From assembly GCA_964485515.1 (NCBI GenBank), contig CAZALT010000056.1, positions 1 through 19,249 of the forward strand: DNA of 19,249 nucleotides. The letters run 5' to 3'. This DNA comes from CAZALT01 sp964485515 (GTDB lineage Bacteria > Actinomycetota > Acidimicrobiia > Acidimicrobiales > Acidimicrobilacustridaceae). The notes under the pieces were generated by a model. It did not search any database and was not told the origin of the DNA. It saw only the letters and a list, made by a program, of their open reading frames with translations. Position numbers and translations under genes: made by a program. The stretch's first letter is position 1, and every line of letters starts with the position of its first letter. Of the stretch, positions 1 to 7,696 are shown one piece after another.

Positions 1-1248
1 CTACGCCACGGAGAACCGGGCCGAGGCGAAGGCCGGGCAGCGGAGCGCCTCGTCGGGGATCTGGTCGGGGACCAGCGGCTGGGCGACCTGCGCGACGGTC
101 GGTCCGAACCGGTCGGCCAGCCCGTTCAGCAGGTCGAGATCGAAGCCGTAGAGCGCGGCGGCGTTGCCACCGACCATCTGGCGGACCTCGTCCTCGGGTA
201 CGTCGGCGAAGGCGAGGCGGAGGTGGTCGGTCGAGTACGGCCAGCAGCCCTCGAGGTGTGGGTAGTCGCTACCCCACATGATCCGGTCGGGTCCGAGGAC
301 CGTGCGCGCCGCGACCTCTTCGCGGCGGATGAAGCTCGACCCGAGGTGGCACTGGCGGGCCCAGTACTCCGACGGCGACAGCGACAGCTGGTCGACGACG
401 CCGGCGCCGAAGATGGCTTCCTGCGATCCGCCCGCGCCGCTCGATCCGGAGAGGCGCCCGCGGTAGTAGTCGAGCCGTGTCAGCTCCTCGACCGCCCACG
501 CCGTGCCCTGCTCGGTGAACACGAACTGCAGGTTCGGATGGCGTTCCATGACGCCGGAGTAGATGAGGTGCCACAGTGCGCGATGCGCCCACCATGTCAC
601 CTCGAGGAGGAACATCATCTGCGCCGCCGGGTACGGGCCCATGTCGGGGACCGCGCTGCCGCTGTGGTGGTTGAGCGGCATGCCGAGCGCCTCGCACGCG
701 TCCCAGATCGGTTCGTAGTCGGGGGCGTAGAGCGGCGGCACGCCCGAACCCGGGGGAGCGCCGGGCAGCAAGACACCACCGGTGAGGCCGTTATCCTTGG
801 CCCACTCGATCTCACGCACCGAGGCGTCGACGTCGTGCAGCATGATCTGCGCGATGCCGGCGCGGCGGCCCGGCGCCTGGGCGCAGAAGTCGGCCATCCA
901 CCGGTTGTGCGCCTGGAGTCCCGCCCACCGGCGTGACAGGTCGCCCTCGGACGCGCCGGGCGCCTGGTTGACGAGCGACACCTTCGGGAAGAACGGCGGG
1001 ATCGTGTTCGGGAAGATGACCTCGCCGATCACGCCGTCGGCCTCCATCTCGCGCAGGCGCGTGTCGGAGTCCCAGTTGCGTGCGGCGTTCGGCCCGGTGT
1101 TGTCCTCGTAGGGGTTGTCGAAGCTGGCGGCCCAGGCATCGAACTCGTCGTGCCGCGACGACGCGAGGAACGGCTTGTAGCCCGTGATGCTCGCCCCGCC
1201 GTGGCAGTCGGCGGAGATCACGACGTAGTTGCTGGTGGTGGCGCCCAT
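1..1248 (-). CDS. Amidohydrolase (Amidohydro_2, metal-dependent TIM barrel), copy 1
   Basis: Complete 415-aa protein, ATG at 1248 and TAG at 1-3. The family (ACMSD/LigW-like amidohydrolases) performs metal-dependent hydrolysis or decarboxylation in the cytoplasm. Visible support: an N-terminal strand ending in D14-C15-H16, a mid-barrel N-H194-H195-S-G motif, and W-G-S-D328-Y-P-H near the C-terminus, the usual catalytic aspartate. The N-terminal motif is D-x-H rather than the textbook H-x-H. AAAGGGG lies about 6 nt before the start. It is the last gene of a minus-strand set (TetR, ADC-like protein, this enzyme), 78 bp after its neighbour. It is a paralog of the enzyme at 3175-4464: both open with YV(V/I), S-x-D-x-H and a Y-x-P-(F/Y)-L segment and share the late barrel motif. 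Family is secure; whether it hydrolyses or decarboxylates, and the substrate, are unknown. Confidence 0.9.
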   Translation of the reverse strand: MGATTSNYVVISADCHGGASITGYKPFLASSRHDEFDAWAASFDNPYEDNTGPNAARNWDSDTRLREMEADGVIGEVIFPNTIPPFFPKVSLVNQAPGASEGDLSRRWAGLQAHNRWMADFCAQAPGRRAGIAQIMLHDVDASVREIEWAKDNGLTGGVLLPGAPPGSGVPPLYAPDYEPIWDACEALGMPLNHHSGSAVPDMGPYPAAQMMFLLEVTWWAHRALWHLIYSGVMERHPNLQFVFTEQGTAWAVEELTRLDYYRGRLSGSSGAGGSQEAIFGAGVVDQLSLSPSEYWARQCHLGSSFIRREEVAARTVLGPDRIMWGSDYPHLEGCWPYSTDHLRLAFADVPEDEVRQMVGGNAAALYGFDLDLLNGLADRFGPTVAQVAQPLVPDQIPDEALRCPAFASARFSVA

Positions 1249-1326
1249 GGGGAACCCCTTTCCGATATCCGGTGGTTCGTGAAGCAGAGATGCGGTCGAG
1301 CGACTCGCGCCCGTGTGGTGGCCGGC

Positions 1327-2091
1327 TCAGGTGGAGCGAGGACCGCCGCGGGTGCCCGGCCAGCGGCTGCCGCCGATGACGTCGGCGTGCGGCCAGAACG
1401 CGTCGGGGTCGAGCGGGCCGGCGTTGGTGATGCTGCGCGCTTTGGGCTGGTGGGTGACCAGCTGGGCCGAACCGAACGTGATGATCGGCAGATAGTTGTA
1501 GATCGGATCCCACGGGCTGCACCGCAGGAGGAGGTCGCCATCGAGCTCCTCGATGAAGCGCTGCGAAAGCGTGGTGGCCACGTCGACGACGTGGGGCGGG
1601 TAGTCGTAGGAGCGTTCCTCGCCACCGATCGCCCGGGAGTACTTCGTCCACCACTCGTGATCGGTGAAGTCATCGGGGCGCGGATCGCTCGTGCCGACGA
1701 CGTGCCCCGAGTACTCGATGAACGTGTAGCCCTGGTGGCTGGCCTTGGCCTGGACGGTGTCGCCCAGGCGGAAGAACGAGACGTCGCACAGGTACTTGGG
1801 CTGCCCGTTGGTCTCGGCGCTGATGTGCACCGCGGCCTCCTGGGTGATGCCCATGCCGAGCGTGTAGAGCCCGGCCACCCCCTGCCACGACGCCGCGACC
1901 TTGATGCTCACGCCCCACTCGGGCTCGCCCATGACCGGCACGCAGTAGAACGCGACGGTCACCGTCGGATCGAGCGGCTCGATGCCGGACGGCAGCAGCG
2001 CGGCGATGCCCGTCGGATCGGTCGCGTAGGTGATGACGAGCTTCGGCCAGCCGGCCACCTCGCCCGGTCTGCTCATCGGCACGTCGGTCAT
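1327..2091 (-). CDS. Acetoacetate decarboxylase (ADC)-like family protein
   Basis: 254-aa protein, close to the usual ADC length of about 245-265. ADC enzymes use a Schiff-base lysine to decarboxylate beta-keto acids; homologs in other pathways catalyse aldol or hydratase chemistry. Visible support: the ADC core pattern with E-T-N-G-Q-P-K at residues 93-99, where K99 is the candidate Schiff-base lysine, then a beta-rich C-terminal half. The start at 2091 is preceded by GGGGGACC at good spacing; a second ATG at 2076 (MSRPGEV) is possible. The gene begins 35 bp after the TetR stop and precedes amidohydrolase copy 1, so the three are probably cotranscribed. I infer a role in cleaving or rearranging a keto-acid intermediate of the local pathway; acetoacetate itself is not implied. 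Confidence 0.75.
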   Translation of the reverse strand: MTDVPMSRPGEVAGWPKLVITYATDPTGIAALLPSGIEPLDPTVTVAFYCVPVMGEPEWGVSIKVAASWQGVAGLYTLGMGITQEAAVHISAETNGQPKYLCDVSFFRLGDTVQAKASHQGYTFIEYSGHVVGTSDPRPDDFTDHEWWTKYSRAIGGEERSYDYPPHVVDVATTLSQRFIEELDGDLLLRCSPWDPIYNYLPIITFGSAQLVTHQPKARSITNAGPLDPDAFWPHADVIGGSRWPGTRGGPRST

Positions 2092-2126
2092 GTCAGGTCC
2101 CCCACGAATCGGTTCGGGTTGGTGCG

Positions 2127-3061
2127 CTACGAGCCAGGCTCGTCGGGCAGGTCAGATGCGCCGGGCGCGTCGATGAGGCGAGCGGCGATCACGGCACGGA
2201 GCGTCGACGCGCACACGGCGTCGAAGTCCGGCTCGGCGCGCAGGGCCTTTCGGGTGGCGGCGTCGATGGGTGCGTCGCTCGTCGCCCACAGCGCGGCGGG
2301 CTGGTAGTCGGGCGGGATCGACGACAGGTCGCGCAGCTCGAGGAGGAGGGATCCACCGATGACGGCGATGATCGACCGGGTGGCGTCGGCGGCATCCTGA
2401 CCGGTGAGGCCGGCTGCCTCGATCTCGAGGACGAGCGCCTCTTCGAGCGGATGGGCGAGCAGGTTCGAGGTGCCGGTCTGGTGGGCAAGCGACGTGAAGG
2501 CCCGGTGCTCGATGGAGCTCTCCCAGATGTGGCGGGCCGCGCTGAAGATCCGGTCGCTCGGCGTGTCGCCGACCACCTCGATCTCGGCGAGGTGGCGGGA
2601 GTGGGCGCGGATGACCTCGGCGACGAGCTCGTCGCGGCTGCCGACGTGCCAGTAGATCGTGGGCGTGCCCACACCGAGCCGCACGGCGAGGCGGCGCATC
2701 GTCAGGGCGGACGGTCCCTCGGTGGTGACGAGGTCGAGGGCGGCGGCGATCACGTCGTCGCGGTCGAGCCCGGTGCGGCGTCCCTGGCCGCCGGCCGTAG
2801 GCGAGATCTGGCCGCCGGCCGTAGGCGAGNNNNNNNNNNNNNNNNNNNNNNNNNNNNNNNNNNNNNNNNNNNNNNNNNNNNNNNNNNNNNNNNNNNNNNN
2901 NNNNNNNNNNNNNNNNNNNNNNNNNNNNNGCGGCGTCCCTGGCCGCCGGCCGTAGGCGAGATCTGGCCGCCGGCCGTAGGCGAGGTCGTCCCGGCAGTCG
3001 CGGGGGAGGTCGACCCGCCGACGCGTGGTTCCTCGTTGGTGCTCGCGATCGGCTTCGCCAT
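2127..3061 (-). CDS. TetR-family regulator, interrupted in the assembly by a 100-N gap
   Basis: The secure part is 2127-2753: a TetR helix-turn-helix (DVIAAALDLV, then TMRRLAVRLGVGTPTIYWHVGSR) and a ligand-binding C-terminal half. An internal GTG at 2753 would make 208 aa, but it lies inside the conserved first helix, so the true start is upstream. The gap is flanked by two identical 55-bp blocks (2775-2829 and 2930-2984). Collapsing them to one copy joins 3061-2930 (44 codons) to 2774-2127 (216 codons) exactly in frame, giving about 259 aa from ATG 3061 (GGGAGGG 13 nt upstream; GTG at 3082 is an alternative). The restored N-terminus has a Pro/Thr/Gly-rich extension with octapeptide repeats (T/I-S-P-T-A-G-G-Q) and then RRTGLDRDDV leading into the HTH. 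It diverges from amidohydrolase copy 2 and heads the minus-strand ADC/amidohydrolase genes, so it probably represses both arms and itself. TetR identity is firm; the joined start is an inference. Confidence 0.8.
2775..2984. repeat. Identical 55-bp blocks flanking the N gap (likely one sequence duplicated by scaffolding)
   Basis: 2775-2829 and 2930-2984 are the same 55 bases. Each holds two copies of a unit of about 24 bp (consensus begins CTGGCCGCCGGCCGTAGGCG) that encodes an octapeptide on the minus strand. Contig ends sharing exactly 55 bp suggest a de Bruijn graph assembled with k=55, where the repeat broke the path. The true copy number cannot be read from this assembly. Confidence 0.85.
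2830..2929. other. Assembly gap (100 N)
   Basis: Exactly 100 unknown bases, the conventional length for a gap of unknown size. Its flanks overlap by 55 bp, so the gap may have zero or negative real length. Confidence 0.98.
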
Positions 3062-3092
3062 TGGGGGTTGCGTCCCTCCCACACCCTCTGTA

Positions 3093-3124
3093 ACAGTGTC
3101 AAAGGGAACACTAGGACAGTGTCA
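3093..3124. promoter_or_regulatory. Candidate TetR operator pair in the divergent promoter
   Basis: TAACAGTGTCA (3091-3101) and GACAGTGTC (3115-3123) are dyads of ACA-N-TGT form whose cores start 23 bp apart, about two helical turns on one face. An ACACT half-site (3108-3112) lies between them. They sit in the 113-bp spacer between the TetR start at 3061 and the amidohydrolase start at 3175. TetR proteins commonly bind such dyads in their own divergent promoters. Binding is inferred. Confidence 0.55.
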
Positions 3125-3174
3125 CAGAACCGGCAAGGGGTTCGAAGGACCACGTCGAACGGTTGGGGGAAGCC

Positions 3175-4464
3175 ATGCCAAGTCCTGTCGAGGGCGTCGA
3201 CCAGAGCAATGCGCCGTATGTCATCGTCTCGTCCGACACCCACGCGGGTCTCCAGGTCGACGACTATCGGCCGTACCTCGAGTCGTCGCTGCACACCGAG
3301 TTCGACGAGTGGCTGGTCACCCGCCATGAGCACCGCGCCATGGTCGAGGAGCTCAACGGCGCGTACGTCGAGCAGTGGGAGCAGACCAACGAGGTCGGGC
3401 TCAAGGGTGCCTATGACCCTGACATCCGCGACAAGACGCTCGATGCCGACGGGGTAGCCGGCGAAGTGATCTTCGCCGACGGCGACTCGGTCACCGGCAT
3501 GGAGGCGCCGCCGTTCGGTGCCGGCCTGCAGGCGGGCATGATCACCGACCCCCGCCAGGCATGGGGAGGGGCCCGAGCCCACAACCGGTGGCTCGCCGAG
3601 TTCTGCGCCACCAACCCACCTCGACGCGCCGGCGTCGCGCTCGTGCCGATCACGCACGGCATCGACGAGGCGGTCAAGGAGATCGAGCACCTCGCCGAGC
3701 AGCCCGCGATCCGCGGGATCATGATCCCCACGATGTGGCACGACAACCCGTCGTACGGTCACGAGAGCTACGACCCGGTGTGGGCCGCGTGCGCCGAGGC
3801 CGGCCTGGTCGTGCACACGCACTCGGGTGAGGCCGACTCCGATGCCTACAACGAGAACATGGCGCAGTTCATGCTCGAGGTCCCCTTCTGGACCCACCGG
3901 CCGCTGTGGCAGCTGCTGCTGTCCGGCAAGTTCGATCGCTTCCCGAACCTCAAGTACGCGCCGGTGGAGTGCGGCTCGTGGTGGCTCGGTGACCTCCTGT
4001 TCAAGGCCGACGTCATGTTCGGCGGTCAGAACTGGAAGGTGAAGAAGATGTCGTCCCGCACCGCCGGGCTCATCGAGCGCCTGCCGTCGGAGTACATCGG
4101 GACCAACGTGTTCATCGGGGCTTCGGCCATGAGCAAGCCCGAGATCCGGCGCCGCTACGTCAACGGCCTCGACGGGCTCATGTGGGGAACCGACTACCCG
4201 CACCCCGAGGGCACGTGGCCCCACACCGAGGAACGACTCACCAAGGACTTCGCAGCCGTGCCGGTCGAGGAGACCCGGCTGCTGCTCGGCCTCAACGCCG
4301 TGCGCTGCTACGACCTCGATCTGCCCGCGCTCACCGAGCTGGCATCGGAGATCGGGCCCACGCCTGAGCAGCTGGGTCAGGACCTCGACCTGCGCACCCC
4401 GCCGAACGCCATCCGCGAAGCCCGGTTCTGGTTCGACGACTACGGCATCGAGTGGGTCGACTGA
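3175..4464 (+). CDS. Amidohydrolase (Amidohydro_2, metal-dependent TIM barrel), copy 2
   Basis: 429-aa protein from ATG 3175, chosen because GGGGGAAG lies about 4 nt upstream; a TTG at 3163 is in frame but less likely. Motifs: S-S-D21-T-H23-A-G at the N-terminus, V-H214-T-H216-S-G-E in mid-barrel, and W-G-T-D340-Y-P-H-P-E-G late, consistent with a metal-binding amidohydrolase barrel acting as hydrolase or decarboxylase in the cytoplasm. It is a paralog of the enzyme at 1-1248, on the other side of the regulator and on the opposite strand. It is first in a plus-strand operon: its TGA overlaps the ATG of the next gene. Regulation by the divergent TetR through the dyads just upstream is likely. 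Substrate unknown. Confidence 0.92.
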   Translation: MPSPVEGVDQSNAPYVIVSSDTHAGLQVDDYRPYLESSLHTEFDEWLVTRHEHRAMVEELNGAYVEQWEQTNEVGLKGAYDPDIRDKTLDADGVAGEVIFADGDSVTGMEAPPFGAGLQAGMITDPRQAWGGARAHNRWLAEFCATNPPRRAGVALVPITHGIDEAVKEIEHLAEQPAIRGIMIPTMWHDNPSYGHESYDPVWAACAEAGLVVHTHSGEADSDAYNENMAQFMLEVPFWTHRPLWQLLLSGKFDRFPNLKYAPVECGSWWLGDLLFKADVMFGGQNWKVKKMSSRTAGLIERLPSEYIGTNVFIGASAMSKPEIRRRYVNGLDGLMWGTDYPHPEGTWPHTEERLTKDFAAVPVEETRLLLGLNAVRCYDLDLPALTELASEIGPTPEQLGQDLDLRTPPNAIREARFWFDDYGIEWVD

Positions 4465-5381
4465 TGGCCGACGTGATCGATCAGGACGTCGCGACGGATC
4501 CGCCGCTGGAGATCGACGGCACCGTCGCCGTGGTCACCGGGGGAGCGGGTGGCATCGGCCGCGGGCTGGTCGGCGCCCTGTTGCGGCGGGGGAGCACCGT
4601 CGTCATCGCCGACGTGGAGCAGACCGCCATCGACGCCGCCGTCGCCGACCTCTCGGCGCTCGGCTCGGTGTCGGGCTGGCGCACCGACATCACCGACGAG
4701 CACGCCATCGCCGCGCTCGCCGACCACGTCTACGAGCTCCACGGTCGGTGCAACCTCCTGTTCAACAACGCCGGGGTCACCTCCGGCGGTGGCGGCAAGC
4801 CGTGGCAGCAGGAGCCCAACGACTGGCGCTGGTGCTTTGGCGTCAACGTGTTCGGCACGGCGTTCTGCACCAGCGAGTTCGTGCCCCGCATGATCGAAGG
4901 CGGCGAGCCCGGGCAGGTGGTCATCACGTCGTCGAGTGACGGCGGCTTCGCTCCGGTCCCCACCGCATCGGTGTACGCCGCGTCGAAGGCTGCGCTCAGC
5001 TGCTTCACCGAGGCGCTGCACCACAACCTCATCTCCGAGGGCACCAACCTCCGAGCGTCCGTCTTCTACCCGTCGGGTGGCCTCCTGCGCACCGGGCTGT
5101 TCACCGCGAGCCGGAACCGACCCGACGAGCTCGCCCGCCAGGGCGAGGGCACCGGGCGCACGAGCATGACCTTCGACCAGATGAAGTCGTGGCTCGAAGG
5201 CGCAGGCCACGACGTGACCGAGGCTGACCTCGACGAGCTGGGCGACTTCGTCGTCGACCAGGTGAGCCAGCGCCGCTACATCATCGGCCGGAACCTCGAC
5301 AAGACCGTCGACCTGCTGCATCGCCGCGCCGATGCCATCGGTCGACAGGACGTACCACCCCACCACGGTCTGGGCAGCTGA
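4464..5381 (+). CDS. Short-chain dehydrogenase/reductase (SDR)
   Basis: 305-aa NAD(P)-dependent oxidoreductase. Visible classical SDR signatures: T25-G-G-A-G-G-I-G32 nucleotide-binding loop, F-N101-N-A-G104, S158, and Y171-A-A-S-K175 forming the Ser-Tyr-Lys catalytic triad. Length is slightly above the usual 250-280 aa because of a 19-residue N-terminal lead and a longer C-terminal tail. The ATG at 4464 overlaps the upstream stop (TGATG), implying translational coupling; a GTG at 4452 is in frame but lies inside the amidohydrolase gene. It precedes the P450 by 33 bp. Probable role: oxidising or reducing an alcohol/ketone intermediate made by its neighbours. Family certain, substrate unknown. 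Confidence 0.92.
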   Translation: MADVIDQDVATDPPLEIDGTVAVVTGGAGGIGRGLVGALLRRGSTVVIADVEQTAIDAAVADLSALGSVSGWRTDITDEHAIAALADHVYELHGRCNLLFNNAGVTSGGGGKPWQQEPNDWRWCFGVNVFGTAFCTSEFVPRMIEGGEPGQVVITSSSDGGFAPVPTASVYAASKAALSCFTEALHHNLISEGTNLRASVFYPSGGLLRTGLFTASRNRPDELARQGEGTGRTSMTFDQMKSWLEGAGHDVTEADLDELGDFVVDQVSQRRYIIGRNLDKTVDLLHRRADAIGRQDVPPHHGLGS

Positions 5382-5414
5382 CCACATGAGGTCGCGAGGA
5401 GTCGACCGAACCCG

Positions 5415-6659
5415 ATGAGCAACCAACCGACCAGCCCGTCGCCCGCGGTGGCGTTCGACCCGTTCGAGGCCGGCTTCGACGCCTGGCCCTACGAGCAGTA
5501 CGGGCGACTGCGCGAGCAGGACCCGATCCATTGGTCGGAGCTGCTCTGCGGCTGGATCGTCACTCGGTATGAAGACGTCGCCGCGATCCTGCGCGATCGC
5601 ACGATGTCGAGCGACCTCAACAACGCCGCCTCCTCCACGGTCGTCGACCTGCTCCGGGACCGCGACCGCATGCGTGAAGGCGCCCGGACGATCGTGCTGC
5701 TCGACGACCCCGAGCATCTTCGGATCCGTCGCCTGATCCAGGCTCCGTTCACCGTGCGCAGCGTCGAGAAGATTCGGGAGTCCATCCACCGCCGCGTCGA
5801 CACCGCCCTGGATTCGATCGAGCCACTCGGCTCGATGGACCTGATCAGCGAGCTCGCCTATCCGCTTCCCGTGTCCGTGTTCTGCGAGATGTTGGGCATC
5901 CCCGACGAAGCGGGTCCTCAGTTCCACGGCTGGACGGCCGCGGTCGCTCGGAGTCTCGATCTCGTCATCTCCGGCGAGGAGTACGACGCCTGCTTGGCTG
6001 AGATCGAGGAGATGGAGGAGTACCTCGGCACGCTCGTCGACGCCAAGGAGCAGGCGCCCGCCGACGACATCCTCAGCGCCATGCTGGCGGCCGAGGTCGA
6101 CGGTGTCGGCTTCACCCGCGACGAGCTGATCGTCAACCTCGTCACGTTGTACGTCGCCGGCCACGAACCGACGACGGCGCTCATCGGCAACGGCATGGCG
6201 CACCTGCTCGACCGCCCGGAGCTGCTCGCCGCGTTGCAGGCCGACCCTTCGCTCGTTCCCGCCGCGGTGCAGGAGCTGCTGCGCTTCGACGGACCGAACC
6301 AGTTCGTGCGTCGCATCGCCCTCGAACCGACAGCGATCGAAGGTCCCGATGGGCCAGTGGCCATCGCTGCGGGCGACGTGATCTACGTGGGGATCGGCGC
6401 CGCCAACCACGACCCCGCCCGCTTCGGTCCCGACGCCGGTGAGCTCGTGCTCGATCGACACGCCGCCGCCGCCCACCTCCAGTTCGGCGGCGGCGCGCAC
6501 AGCTGCCTGGGCGCCCATCTCGCCCGCATGCAGGCCGAGATCACGCTCACCGCGATGTTCGAGCGCCTCCCCGACATCGCCCCCGGAGGTGACGTCGAGT
6601 GGTCCGGCCGGACGACGCTCCGCAGCGTATCTGCGGTACCGATCACCTGGCGCGCCTAG
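5415..6659 (+). CDS. Cytochrome P450
   Basis: 414-aa soluble bacterial-type P450 with no membrane anchor, a heme monooxygenase needing ferredoxin/reductase partners that are not in the window. Motifs: K-helix E287-L-L-R290 (ExxR); heme-binding F-G-G-G-A-H-S-C364-L-G, where C364 is the axial thiolate; and I-helix A248-G-H-E-P-T-T254. In an ungapped comparison with the common A-G-H-E-T-T, proline occupies the position of the catalytic threonine. A GAGGA sequence lies about 14 nt upstream of ATG 5415. It is the third gene of the operon with the amidohydrolase and SDR, and its stop overlaps the convergent dehydrogenase by 4 bp. It probably hydroxylates the pathway substrate; the substrate cannot be read. 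Confidence 0.95.
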   Translation: MSNQPTSPSPAVAFDPFEAGFDAWPYEQYGRLREQDPIHWSELLCGWIVTRYEDVAAILRDRTMSSDLNNAASSTVVDLLRDRDRMREGARTIVLLDDPEHLRIRRLIQAPFTVRSVEKIRESIHRRVDTALDSIEPLGSMDLISELAYPLPVSVFCEMLGIPDEAGPQFHGWTAAVARSLDLVISGEEYDACLAEIEEMEEYLGTLVDAKEQAPADDILSAMLAAEVDGVGFTRDELIVNLVTLYVAGHEPTTALIGNGMAHLLDRPELLAALQADPSLVPAAVQELLRFDGPNQFVRRIALEPTAIEGPDGPVAIAAGDVIYVGIGAANHDPARFGPDAGELVLDRHAAAAHLQFGGGAHSCLGAHLARMQAEITLTAMFERLPDIAPGGDVEWSGRTTLRSVSAVPITWRA

Positions 6660-7516
6660 AGCGCGCTCGAACGCTCGGCCTCGTCTCGAGACACGTGCAT
6701 CTCGGACAGTGCGACGTCAGCAGTGCGGACGAGGACAGTGTCCGCGCGATCTGTCCGCCCGACGAGGATGCCGACGTCTTTCGCGAGCAGCGCACCAGCG
6801 AGAGGAGCGAGGCCTTCGAGGTCGAATCCGCCGCCGGCAACCACCTCGGCTGCGTAGCTGCGGCCGCTCCCGCGAGACAGGACCGTCGCGAGGGCGTCGA
6901 GGTCGAGGCCACGGTCGGCGGCCAGGGCGAAGACCTCCGAGGCGAGGGCGAGCTGCGCGGCGAACACGGTGTTGTTGAGCACCTTCGCCTCTTGCCCTGA
7001 GCCGAGCGGGCCCAGGTGAGGCACCGGATCGCCGAAGGTCTCGAGCACGGGACGGCACCGCTCCACGACATCGATCGGACCACCGACCATCACGAGCAGC
7101 TCGCCGACAGCAGCGACGTGGCCCCCGCCGCTGACCGGTGCGTCGATGACGTGCAGGTGGGGGTGGTCCTCCTGCAGTCGGACACAGGTGTCGGGATGCA
7201 CCGTGCTGTGGACGATCACGATCGACCGGGCGGCCATCTGGCTCAATGCGCCGTGCGGACCCCGGAGGACCTCGTCGACGCCGGCGTCGTCGACCACGCA
7301 GATCGCCAGGATGTCCGCGTGCGCGCCGACCTCGGCTGGTGAGGCGACGACGGTCGCTGCGGTTTCCGCGAACGGTTCGAGTGTCTCCGGACGGCGGGCC
7401 CACAGCGCGGTGGGGTAGCCGGCGTCGAGGATGCGTCTGGCCATCGGGCCGCCCTGGCTGCCGAGGCCGATGAAGCCGATCCTGGCCAGTGGATGCTCGT
7501 CGTCGGCAGTGCTCAC
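6656..7516 (-). CDS. 3-hydroxyisobutyrate dehydrogenase-like NAD(P)-dependent beta-hydroxyacid dehydrogenase
   Basis: 286-aa protein from GTG 7516 (MSTADDEH...), placed about 10 residues before the first beta strand; a longer frame to 7576 exists but adds a poorly coding lead. Motifs: G14-F-I-G-L-G-S-Q-G-G-P-M-A26 dinucleotide fold (Q replaces the frequent M of GLGxMG), substrate-binding D-A-P-V-S-G-G, and E-A-K-V-L-N-N, whose lysine is the family's catalytic residue. The family oxidises beta-hydroxyacids to semialdehydes or reduces related imines and aldehydes. It converges on the P450 gene with a 4-bp overlap and faces away from the MMPL gene. It may serve the same catabolic route, but it is not in either TetR-linked operon. 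Confidence 0.88.
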   Translation of the reverse strand: MSTADDEHPLARIGFIGLGSQGGPMARRILDAGYPTALWARRPETLEPFAETAATVVASPAEVGAHADILAICVVDDAGVDEVLRGPHGALSQMAARSIVIVHSTVHPDTCVRLQEDHPHLHVIDAPVSGGGHVAAVGELLVMVGGPIDVVERCRPVLETFGDPVPHLGPLGSGQEAKVLNNTVFAAQLALASEVFALAADRGLDLDALATVLSRGSGRSYAAEVVAGGGFDLEGLAPLAGALLAKDVGILVGRTDRADTVLVRTADVALSEMHVSRDEAERSSAL

Positions 7517-7647
7517 GATGTCTGGTCCTGGGGTCGATGTCGACGAGCGAGTTGCGCTCTTCGTCCGTGCTCGCATCCTTGTCGACGGCGGCCGGCCGTG
7601 CTCCGGTCAACTCACCGTGACGACCTGGCGTGGGACGCGCCGGCGAC

Positions 7648-7670
7648 GAGCCCGTCCTCAGAGCGGGCTC
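7648..7670 (-). terminator. Hairpin downstream of the MMPL gene
   Basis: GAGCCCG (7648-7654) and CGGGCTC (7664-7670) form a 7-bp stem with a 9-nt loop. Further pairing of CGACGAG/CTCGTCG outside is possible with a bulge. It lies about 27 bp past the MMPL stop. There is no clear T-tract, as is common in high-GC actinobacteria. Confidence 0.5.
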
Positions 7671-7696
7671 CTCGTCGATCGCGTCCTCGGCCTGCG

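Noticed and set aside
2152..4224. Minus-strand open frame running through the N gap and amidohydrolase copy 2
   Set aside because: It exists only because Ns contain no stops, and it is out of frame with the TetR helix-turn-helix.
4440..6518. Long open frame of 692 codons antisense to the SDR and P450 genes
   Set aside because: It is the mirror frame of two genes with full catalytic motifs; its Val/Arg/Asp-rich translation is typical of antisense frames in high-GC DNA.
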